From Sulfurovum sp. (GTDB lineage: Bacteria > Campylobacterota > Campylobacteria > Campylobacterales > Sulfurovaceae): 5,175 nucleotides of DNA. Positions 1 to 5,175 of this stretch are shown here, one piece after another. The notes under the pieces are model-generated. The model was not told the DNA's origin. It did no database searches and saw nothing but the letters and a program-made list of their open reading frames with translations. The stretch spans positions 1 through 5,175 of the forward strand of contig JAUXGC010000099.1 of the NCBI GenBank assembly GCA_030622375.1. Reading direction: 5' to 3'. Position 1 is the stretch's first letter. Every line of letters starts with the position of its first letter. The position numbers and the translations under genes were made by a program.

Positions 1-11
1 CTAATTTTAAA

Positions 12-17
12 GTGAGG
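12..17 (+). promoter_or_regulatory. Ribosome binding site of dltC
   Basis: GTGAGG lies 4 bases upstream of the dltC ATG at 22; its GAGG core is a plausible though short Shine-Dalgarno match. Only 21 bases precede dltC, so no promoter or upstream gene can be judged. Stop triplets in this leader (for example TAA at 8-10) are compatible with the end of a preceding gene, but that is not demonstrable. Confidence 0.5.
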
Positions 18-21
18 TTTT

Positions 22-255
22 ATGGATAATATAGTAGATAGAATTAAGCCATTGGTTGAAGAGATTACACTTAAAAGTGTTGAAATTAATGAAGCATTAT
101 ATACGTCAAACCTTGTAGACTCTATGGGTACAGTAGATTTAGCTTTATTGCTTGAAGATGAGTTTGGTATATCTATAGAGACTAGAGATATTATAGAAGA
201 ACATTTTGATAGCATAGAAAAACTTGTTATTTATATTAAGGGCAGGCTGAATTAA
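22..255 (+). CDS. dltC: D-alanyl carrier protein DltC
   Basis: Small acidic acyl carrier protein of 77 residues, the usual size for DltC. The phosphopantetheine attachment site is Ser34 in the segment LVDSMGTVDL (residues 31-40). DSM followed by a Thr-Val helix is typical of DltC and related carriers, as is the later LLEDEFGI (43-50). By family knowledge the holo-protein receives D-alanine from DltA in the cytoplasm and presents the thioester to DltB at the membrane. The ATG has GAGG four bases upstream. Its stop codon TAA shares one base with the next ATG (TAATG), so translation is probably coupled to dltD. The gene is first in this operon rather than third as in Firmicutes. A carrier for another amino acid or acyl group is possible in principle, but the dltA, dltB and dltX neighbours argue for D-alanine. 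Confidence 0.92.
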   Translation: MDNIVDRIKPLVEEITLKSVEINEALYTSNLVDSMGTVDLALLLEDEFGISIETRDIIEEHFDSIEKLVIYIKGRLN

Positions 256-1565
256 TGAAGTTTGCTAGGCATCTCTTAGCATTTACTCTTGCTCTGTCTT
301 TAGTTTTTGTTACTCTTTTTATTTTTAAAAATGAAATTTTTAGCACCTCTGATAATAGACCTCTAAAGATTAAAGATAAAAGTATTACACTAGAAAAATC
401 TTTAAATGAGGGAGACATAGTAGTCTTTGGGTCTTCTGAACTGCTACAGTTTTATCAAAGGTTTCTTCCAGATAATTTTTTTAATAATGAGTTAAATATA
501 CCTTTGGTTATCAACGGAATACCTGGTCATCAGAGTTTTGCTATTACCTCTAAACTTGCTGGTTATTATGATGACAACACGAGAGGAACATCAAAAATTG
601 CTGTTATTATCTCTCCTGCTTGGTTTGGCACCAATGGCACACCATTAAACGTTTTTTTGAGAGATACAACACCAACTATGCTTAAAAATATATTTTTTAA
701 TAAAAGTATTAGCAAAAGCACTAAAACTCTAGTAAGTAGATACCTTTTAAAAAACTTTGTTCACATCAACAGCCCATCTCTTACCCACTACTATGGAGCA
801 CTTTATGGGTTGAGTGTGATAGACAAGAGATTCCTTGATGTTTTAAGGCTTTATGCCTCTAGGGGATCTAGAAAAAATAGTGCTTTAGCTGTAAAAAATA
901 GTATTGATATGGAAGCTAACTATATTGTGCCAGATGCTAGTAAACTATATAGAGAGAACAGACTTGATGAGGAGATGCAGAAGTATAAACCACCAAACAA
1001 ATACAAGACTCTCTTAAAAGATTTTACCAAGATGAATAATCTGTATGTAGATATGCCAAAACGAATTACCTCTATAAAATCTTTAGACAAGGCAAAAGTT
1101 GAAGCATTAAAAAGAGAAGCCTTAGAGATAGATTTGTCTTTATCTACCAATAATCCATACGGAATGACAGATTATGTCTATACGAGAGATTTTAAACTTA
1201 AAGAGATTAAAGGCCAACTTCCTATAAAAGTAGAAAAACCTAATTCTCCTCAAAATAACAAAGAGTATCAAGATTTTTTAAAACTTATAGAAGTGTGTAA
1301 AATGTTTGATATAAAACCTATATTTATTATGCAAAATTTAAATCCTTTAGTGTATGAAAACTTAGAGCCTCTTCATGAAATTTTAACAGCAGTGAAAGAG
1401 GCCATAGTGCAAAATGGATTTGCCTATCTTGATTTGTGGAGTTGGAGTAAAGAGGATTATGTTTATGGTGAAATGATAGATGCTACTCACCCTTCTGAGT
1501 ATACTTGGGTCAAGATAGATAATTTTATATATGAACAGTTTGTTAAAAAGGTTGTGAGTAAATGA
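255..1565 (+). CDS. dltD: DltD-family D-alanyl transfer protein, copy 1
   Basis: Protein of 436 residues, about 40 longer than typical Firmicute DltD. Residues 7-24 form one hydrophobic membrane anchor (MKFARH precedes it), so the catalytic domain should lie outside the cytoplasmic membrane. The SGNH-type nucleophile is Ser61 in GSSEL (59-63), and the partner Asp409/His412 lies in DATHPSEYTWVKID. Other DltD marks are GIPGHQS (88-94), IISPAWF (118-124), NPYGMTDY (300-307) and DIKPIFIMQNLNP (352-364). From family knowledge DltD carries out the last transfer of D-alanine to the acceptor polymer, working with DltB and DltX. The start overlaps the dltC stop by one base, with CAGG at 243-246 eight bases upstream. 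The end overlaps copy 2 by four bases (ATGA). Copy 1 keeps the more canonical GxxGxQS and SPxWF segments, so it is the better candidate for the ancestral D-alanylation function. Confidence 0.9.
   Translation: MKFARHLLAFTLALSLVFVTLFIFKNEIFSTSDNRPLKIKDKSITLEKSLNEGDIVVFGSSELLQFYQRFLPDNFFNNELNIPLVINGIPGHQSFAITSKLAGYYDDNTRGTSKIAVIISPAWFGTNGTPLNVFLRDTTPTMLKNIFFNKSISKSTKTLVSRYLLKNFVHINSPSLTHYYGALYGLSVIDKRFLDVLRLYASRGSRKNSALAVKNSIDMEANYIVPDASKLYRENRLDEEMQKYKPPNKYKTLLKDFTKMNNLYVDMPKRITSIKSLDKAKVEALKREALEIDLSLSTNNPYGMTDYVYTRDFKLKEIKGQLPIKVEKPNSPQNNKEYQDFLKLIEVCKMFDIKPIFIMQNLNPLVYENLEPLHEILTAVKEAIVQNGFAYLDLWSWSKEDYVYGEMIDATHPSEYTWVKIDNFIYEQFVKKVVSK
677..700 (+). repeat. Direct repeat shared with dltD copy 2 (24 bp, partner 1984-2007)
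   Basis: A 24-base stretch encoding MLKNIFF is identical in the two dltD copies, 1307 bases apart. It is a remnant of the tandem duplication and a possible site for recombination between the copies. Confidence 0.8.
1308..1336 (+). repeat. Direct repeat shared with dltD copy 2 (29 bp, partner 2618-2646)
   Basis: A 29-base identical stretch encoding DIKPIFIMQN, 1310 bases from its partner. The longest exact match I found between the two dltD copies. Conservation at the DNA level, where third positions elsewhere differ, suggests either recent duplication or local gene conversion. Confidence 0.75.
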
Positions 1566-2875
1566 AATTTGGTAAACATCTCTTAGCATTCATTTTGGCA
1601 TTTATCTTAGTGTTCTTTACGATACTTGTTCTTAAAGATAAACTCTTTAGTGTCTCCCAAGAGAGGACTTCAAAGGTTAGTAGCAAAAGTGAGATACTGC
1701 AAAAATCATTAGATAATGGAGACATAGTTGTTCTTGGCTCCTCTGAGTTGGACTATTTTTACCAAAGATTTCTTCCAGATAACTTTTTCAATAATGAGTT
1801 AAAAGTGCCTTTGGTAACAAGTGGGGAAGGGGGCAACAATAGTATTATTCATATGGCTCAACTAGCTGGCTATTACAGTAAAAATATGAAAAAAAATGCC
1901 AAAGTTGCTATCATGTTTACTATGCGAGATTTCACTGGGTTTAAAACTCCTATGTCAATATTTTTAAAGTACATAAAACCAAATATGCTTAAAAATATAT
2001 TTTTTAACGACAGCATTCCAAAAAGCACTAAAGCCCTAGTAAGTAAGTATCTTTTAGAAAATCTTACTCACATCAATAATCCTTCTCTCATTCACTACTA
2101 TGGAGTACTTTACAGCCTTAAAGTAACCGATAGAAAGTTTTTTGAGGTTTTAAAGTTTTATTATGCCTCTAGAGGAGTTAAGAAAAATAGTGTGGCTGCA
2201 AAAGACAATGGCTGGGGAGGACTTGGGTACAGTAACGAACAACTTAAAATAATGTATCAACAAGACAAGCTCTATGACGAACTTAAAAAGCAGACTCCAC
2301 CTCAAAATGTTAAAGTTATTTATGATGAATTTGTAGAGTTAATTTATACATATGCACAAGAGATGAAAAACGTTGAGCCATTAAATATAATAGGCATTAA
2401 TAATATAGAAGAGTTAAAAGCAAGTGCATTAAAGATGGACTTAAGACTTTCCAATAATAATGAGTATGGAATGACAAATTACATCTATACTAGATTTTCT
2501 TACATGCAAAAGAGTTCAGGAACACTTCAAGCAATTTCGTTGCCGGCTCCAAAACCAATAGAAGAGAATATTGGGTACCATAACCTTGTAGAGCTTATAC
2601 AAATGTGTAAAATGTTAGATATAAAACCTATATTTATTATGCAAAACTTAAATCCTTTGGTGTATAATAATCTAAATGACTATACCCAAATAATGCAAGC
2701 AGCTAAAGAGGCAATAGAGAGAAATGGTTTTGAGTATCTTGATTTGATGAATTGGGATAAAGAGAAGTATGTTGTAGGTGAGCTGATAGATAACTCTCAT
2801 CCATCTGAATATACTTGGGTAAAGATAGATAATTTTATCTATAAAAATTTTGTTAAAAAGGAAAATGATGAGTAG
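1562..2875 (+). CDS. dltD: DltD-family D-alanyl transfer protein, copy 2 (tandem paralogue)
   Basis: Protein of 437 residues, collinear with copy 1 along its whole length. It has the same N-terminus (MKF-KHLLAF), a membrane anchor at about residues 7-25, nucleophile Ser61 in GSSEL (59-63), and Asp410/His413 in DNSHPSEYTWVKID. EYGMTNY (301-307) and DIKPIFIMQNLNP (353-365) are also kept. It is therefore likely active, not a decaying copy. It differs most from copy 1 at residues 86-100 (GEGGNNSIIH instead of GIPGHQSFAI) and 115-128 (FTMRDF instead of ISPAWF), segments that hold SGNH blocks II and III. One extra residue near 201 is the main length change. The ATG sits in an ATGA overlap with copy 1, with AAGG at 1548-1551 about ten bases upstream. 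A different acceptor or acyl preference is an inference from the pocket differences. Confidence 0.88.
   Translation: MKFGKHLLAFILAFILVFFTILVLKDKLFSVSQERTSKVSSKSEILQKSLDNGDIVVLGSSELDYFYQRFLPDNFFNNELKVPLVTSGEGGNNSIIHMAQLAGYYSKNMKKNAKVAIMFTMRDFTGFKTPMSIFLKYIKPNMLKNIFFNDSIPKSTKALVSKYLLENLTHINNPSLIHYYGVLYSLKVTDRKFFEVLKFYYASRGVKKNSVAAKDNGWGGLGYSNEQLKIMYQQDKLYDELKKQTPPQNVKVIYDEFVELIYTYAQEMKNVEPLNIIGINNIEELKASALKMDLRLSNNNEYGMTNYIYTRFSYMQKSSGTLQAISLPAPKPIEENIGYHNLVELIQMCKMLDIKPIFIMQNLNPLVYNNLNDYTQIMQAAKEAIERNGFEYLDLMNWDKEKYVVGELIDNSHPSEYTWVKIDNFIYKNFVKKENDE
2858..2862 (+). promoter_or_regulatory. Ribosome binding site that decides the dltX start
   Basis: AAGGA lies inside the last codons of dltD copy 2. 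Two consecutive ATG codons follow, at 2865 and 2868. The spacing is 2 bases to the first and 5 bases to the second, so the second ATG is the better start. Confidence 0.5.
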
Positions 2876-2999
2876 TTTTTTAAAAAAAGTATTAATATAC
2901 TATATTCTAATAGGCGGTTTGGTGTTTGTTCAAATTGTTAAAGTCAAGTCCAGCAAAGAGTCATCAACAGATGTTCAATTCGTATATCAGGCTTTTTAG
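2868..2999 (+). CDS. dltX: DltX-like membrane microprotein with C-terminal FxYxxF acyl-carrier motif
   Basis: A 43-residue protein (44 if the ATG at 2865 is used) that length cut-offs will usually miss. A short basic start (SSFLKK) is followed by one hydrophobic segment at about residues 8-23, a polar Lys/Ser-rich linker, and the C-terminal hexapeptide FVYQAF just before the stop. Gram-positive DltX is a protein of about 50 residues with one membrane segment and a C-terminal FxYxxF motif. The motif Tyr has been shown to carry D-alanine between DltB and DltD. Here Phe38, Tyr40 and Phe43 fit exactly. The gene overlaps dltD copy 2 by 8 bases, and its TAG is directly abutted by the dltB ATG (TAGATG), so the partner genes flank it without a gap. 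Overall sequence similarity to Gram-positive DltX was not tested; the call rests on size, topology, motif and position. Confidence 0.85.
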   Translation: MSSFLKKVLIYYILIGGLVFVQIVKVKSSKESSTDVQFVYQAF

Positions 3000-4139
3000 A
3001 TGACTATATTACCATTTTCTGGCATTACATTTTTTGCTGTCTCTTTTGGATTTATAGGGGCTCTGTATCTGTTGAAAGATATTTTTGCTAAGTTTATATC
3101 ATATAGAAATCTGCTTCTTATTGTTACTATTTTATATATCTATTTTTTCTTACCTCATGGGCAGGCTAATGCTATATTCCTGTTTGTTCTTTATGCTTAT
3201 GCAGTGTATAGAGTTCTTATCTATATTCAGTATCATCATGTTCTGTTACCAAGTCTCATTGTGGCTATACCAATGGTACTTTATAAGTTTGATATTGGAC
3301 CTTTTTATAAAATTATAGGCATATCATACATAACATTTAGAATCGTTCAAATGGTAGTTGATTATAAAAACCATGGAAGGCTAACTTTTGTTGAGTTTGT
3401 CTCTTTCTTACTTTTTATACCCACACTGCTTATAGGTCCCATAGATAGATCTTATAGGTTCAAACAAGATTTAGACAGTGGGTATGATAATCTTACTGCT
3501 AAAAGATTTAGTGATGGTTGGAATATATTTTTAATAGGCATAATATTTAAATTTGTTTTAGGAGAGCTTGTATTGTTACTTTGGTTGGCAGATATAGATG
3601 CTAGTAGCAGAGCATTTTTTGTTATGGCAAACAGTGCTTATGCCTATAGTGTTTATCTCTTTTTTGATTTTGCTGGCTATTCTGCTATGGCAGTTGGTAT
3701 TGGCAAAATGCTTGGTATTGATGTACCTATGAACTTCGACAAACCTTACCTTGCTCATAACCCACAAAACTTTTGGAGAAGATTTCATATAACTCTTGGG
3801 TCTTGGTTGACAGATTATATCTTTAGACCTACCTATAAATCTTTGCATAAAATCACTTTCTTGAAAGGTAAAAGATTGTTAATGCAAAATTTAGCCATTA
3901 TCTTTACATTTTTGTTTATGGGGTTTTGGAATGGACTACAATGGCACTTCATATTGAGTGGATTTTTATTTGGTATATATTCTGCTGTGCATAATATGTA
4001 TGTGGCTAGAGTGAGACGGGGGGGGGTAGATTATTTCTCTTTTTTCCCAGAAGTGCTGTCTATAAATTTAAAAAGAGTTTTAATGGTTAATGCAGCTATT
4101 TTTGCGCTCTATGTTTTTAGTGGTAGAGTGCCTGTATGA
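3000..4139 (+). CDS. dltB: MBOAT acyltransferase DltB (contains G9 tract, in frame)
   Basis: Polytopic membrane protein of 379 residues, slightly shorter than usual DltB (about 400), with roughly ten hydrophobic segments. The MBOAT core is clear: IGPIDRSYRF (145-154), FFDFAGYSAMAVGIG (221-235), NFDKPY (245-250), NFWRRFHITLGSWLTDY (257-273) and FWNGLQWH (309-316). His263 and His316 correspond to the two conserved MBOAT/DltB histidines that line the transfer channel. The end, AIFALYVFSGRVPV, resembles the FSG-type C-terminus of other DltB proteins, so the present reading frame is full length. By family knowledge DltB takes D-alanine from DltC through the membrane toward DltX and DltD. The start abuts the dltX stop, with CAGG at 2988-2991; the stop overlaps dltA (ATGA). 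A run of nine Gs at codons 340-343, between the last two membrane regions, makes the gene a likely phase-variable locus. Confidence 0.93.
   Translation: MTILPFSGITFFAVSFGFIGALYLLKDIFAKFISYRNLLLIVTILYIYFFLPHGQANAIFLFVLYAYAVYRVLIYIQYHHVLLPSLIVAIPMVLYKFDIGPFYKIIGISYITFRIVQMVVDYKNHGRLTFVEFVSFLLFIPTLLIGPIDRSYRFKQDLDSGYDNLTAKRFSDGWNIFLIGIIFKFVLGELVLLLWLADIDASSRAFFVMANSAYAYSVYLFFDFAGYSAMAVGIGKMLGIDVPMNFDKPYLAHNPQNFWRRFHITLGSWLTDYIFRPTYKSLHKITFLKGKRLLMQNLAIIFTFLFMGFWNGLQWHFILSGFLFGIYSAVHNMYVARVRRGGVDYFSFFPEVLSINLKRVLMVNAAIFALYVFSGRVPV
4018..4026 (+). repeat. Homopolymeric G9 tract in dltB, candidate phase-variation switch
   Basis: Nine consecutive Gs (CGG GGG GGG GTA; Arg340-Gly-Gly-Val343) stand out in an otherwise AT-rich gene. 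Poly-G runs of about 8-12 in coding sequence are the classic contingency loci of Campylobacter and relatives. With G9 the frame continues to the normal C-terminus (ON). With G8 the next codon is TAG and the protein ends at residue 342. With G10, 21 aberrant residues follow and the frame stops at the TAA at 4088-4090 (window coordinates), losing the last membrane segment. Length variation itself is not visible in one sequence. Confidence 0.75.
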
Positions 4140-5175
4140 AATTTGATTTAGAGTTGTTGCAGTTTGTTGAGTCTGATGTAGATGTAGATAAATTAGCTGT
4201 AGCAGCTAGTGATGGTGATTTAAGTTGGGGCGAATTAAGAGATGAAGTAGATAAAATAAAAAAAGAACTTTTATCTTATGATATTCCAAAAGGACACCCA
4301 GTTCTTATATATGGGCATAAAGAGAAACAGTTTATAGCATCTATAGTGGCTTGTATCAGTTTAGAGTTGCCTTATGTGCCTATGGATGTAGTTTATCCAG
4401 AAGAGAGAGTTTTAAAAGTAAGAGATATTTTACAGTCTGGCGTATTGATAGATTGTATTAAAAAAGAGACATTGGTTTTGGAAGATAGGCTAAATGTAGA
4501 TTATTATATACAAAATGACCCTATAGTCTATATTATGTTTACATCTGGTAGTACAGGTGAGCCAAAAGGTGTACAGATAAGCCGTGAGGCTATTGTAGAT
4601 TTTAAAAATTGGCTAGAGAGCAATTTTGACTTTACTAAAAATAATATATTTTTAAATCAAGTACCGTTTAGTTTTGATGTATCTCTGTATGAGACTATAG
4701 GATTTTTGTCTTTTGGTAGTAGTGTGGTTTTAACAAGCAGGGAGGTAGCTGATGATTATGATACTTTCTTTAAGAGATTAAAGCACTATAAGTGCAATAC
4801 TTGGGTCTCTACCCCATCATTTATACCTAAGTTGTTAATGTCTTCTACTTTTAACAGTAAGGAGTTGCCTAGCCTGCATAAATTTATATTTTGCGGAGAG
4901 ACATTAGGCGTAAACACTGCTAAAAAACTTTTGAGAAACTTTACAAATAACCCAATAGTTTTAAATACATATGGACCAACAGAAGCCACCGTAGCCGTCA
5001 CATCCATAAATATCACAAAAGAGATTTTATCCAAATACCCAACTAGTTTGCCCATAGGGTATGTTAAGTCAAATAGTAATATTTATATATCAAATGGGGA
5101 AAATGATGATGGAAGAGTAATTGGTGAGATGGAGATACTAGGAGACAATGTATCTATAGGGTATTTTAAAAATGA
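4136..5175 (+). CDS. dltA: D-alanine--D-alanyl carrier protein ligase DltA (3' end outside window)
   Basis: The first 346 codons of an adenylate-forming enzyme, about two thirds of the usual 500-residue DltA; the frame is open to the window edge. Visible motifs are the ATP-binding loop FTSGSTGEPKG (135-145), PFSFDVSLYE (177-186), FCGE (252-255), NTYGPTEATVAVTS (277-290, the A5 region), and the start of the next core motif, GEMEILGDNVSIGY (330-343). Cys253 in FCGE matches the Cys known in Bacillus cereus DltA (Cys269) to favour D- over L-alanine, which supports D-Ala as substrate. The reaction is D-Ala plus ATP to D-alanyl-AMP, then transfer to the DltC phosphopantetheine in the cytoplasm. The C-terminal lid domain with its catalytic Lys is not in the window. 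The start ATG overlaps the dltB stop (ATGA) and has only a weak ribosome binding site, so translation probably depends on ribosomes finishing dltB. Confidence 0.93.
   Translation, partial: MKFDLELLQFVESDVDVDKLAVAASDGDLSWGELRDEVDKIKKELLSYDIPKGHPVLIYGHKEKQFIASIVACISLELPYVPMDVVYPEERVLKVRDILQSGVLIDCIKKETLVLEDRLNVDYYIQNDPIVYIMFTSGSTGEPKGVQISREAIVDFKNWLESNFDFTKNNIFLNQVPFSFDVSLYETIGFLSFGSSVVLTSREVADDYDTFFKRLKHYKCNTWVSTPSFIPKLLMSSTFNSKELPSLHKFIFCGETLGVNTAKKLLRNFTNNPIVLNTYGPTEATVAVTSINITKEILSKYPTSLPIGYVKSNSNIYISNGENDDGRVIGEMEILGDNVSIGYFKN

Noticed and set aside
236..418. Antisense open frame, with a similar antisense frame at 1543-1725
   Set aside because: The two resemble each other only because they lie opposite the duplicated 5' ends of the dltD copies; both are antisense to strong coding sequence and have no ribosome binding site or recognisable domain.
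652..658. T7 run in dltD copy 1 as a second slippage tract
   Set aside because: Runs of six or seven T or A are common in such AT-rich DNA and are not known as efficient switches at this length, unlike a G9 run.
920..1150. Antisense open frame inside dltD copy 1
   Set aside because: Fully opposite a conserved gene, with no motif or ribosome binding site; expected by chance in AT-rich coding DNA.
1383..1589. Antisense open frame across the dltD copy 1/copy 2 junction
   Set aside because: Opposite the conserved C-terminal motif of copy 1; no support as a gene.
1824..1833. GGGGAAGGGGG in dltD copy 2 as a phase-variable tract
   Set aside because: The run is interrupted and its longest G stretch is five, too short for frequent slippage; it encodes the GEGG of the SGNH block II region.
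2876..2888. T6A7 block at the start of dltX as a terminator or slippage site
   Set aside because: It encodes Phe-Leu-Lys-Lys of dltX, has no GC-rich stem, and lies inside a tightly coupled operon where termination would be unexpected.
3085..3318. Second + strand open frame inside dltB encoding a hydrophobic 77-residue peptide
   Set aside because: Its hydrophobicity comes from the T-rich codons of the DltB membrane helices read out of frame; no ribosome binding site and it sits wholly within dltB.
3576..3848. Antisense open frame inside dltB
   Set aside because: Opposite the MBOAT motif region, no recognisable product.
4786..5055. Antisense open frame inside dltA
   Set aside because: Opposite the FCGE and TYGPTEA motifs of DltA; no independent coding evidence.

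Overview
The window is AT-rich and is filled by one operon on the + strand with essentially no intergenic DNA. In order it encodes a carrier protein (DltC), two tandem DltD-family SGNH proteins, a 43-44 residue DltX-like membrane microprotein, the MBOAT acyltransferase DltB, and the first two thirds of the D-alanine-activating enzyme DltA, which runs off the right edge. This is a complete D-alanyl transfer (dlt) set. The order C-D-D-X-B-A differs from the familiar Gram-positive X-A-B-C-D.

Organism: codon use is strongly AT-biased (AGA, ATA, AAA, TTA), ribosome binding sites are short and weak rather than the strong AGGAGG of Firmicutes, genes are coupled by TAATG, ATGA and TAGATG junctions, and a nine-G homopolymer sits inside a coding sequence. 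Together these suggest Campylobacterota (a Campylobacter, Helicobacter, Arcobacter or Sulfurimonas-like organism). This is an inference with moderate confidence; no taxonomic marker gene is present. If it is right, the host is Gram-negative and has no teichoic acid, so the acceptor of the D-alanine (or other acyl group) is unknown; LOS/LPS, capsule or another surface glycan are candidates.

Layout: 1-21 is leader with a ribosome binding site; 22-255 dltC; 255-1565 dltD copy 1; 1562-2875 dltD copy 2; 2868-2999 dltX-like; 3000-4139 dltB; 4136-5175 dltA (partial). Expected flow from known Dlt biochemistry: DltA adenylates D-Ala and loads it on the phosphopantetheine of DltC (Ser34); DltB takes the acyl group from DltC at the membrane; the C-terminal Tyr of DltX carries it; DltD transfers it to the final acceptor on the outer face.

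The most notable points are (1) a G9 tract in the 3' part of dltB that looks like a phase-variation switch: one G fewer gives an immediate TAG, one more gives a scrambled tail, and the present length is the ON state; (2) the easily missed dltX-like gene ending in FVYQAF, matching the FxYxxF acyl-carrying motif; (3) the tandem DltD pair, which keeps the catalytic residues but diverges in the segments expected to line the active site.
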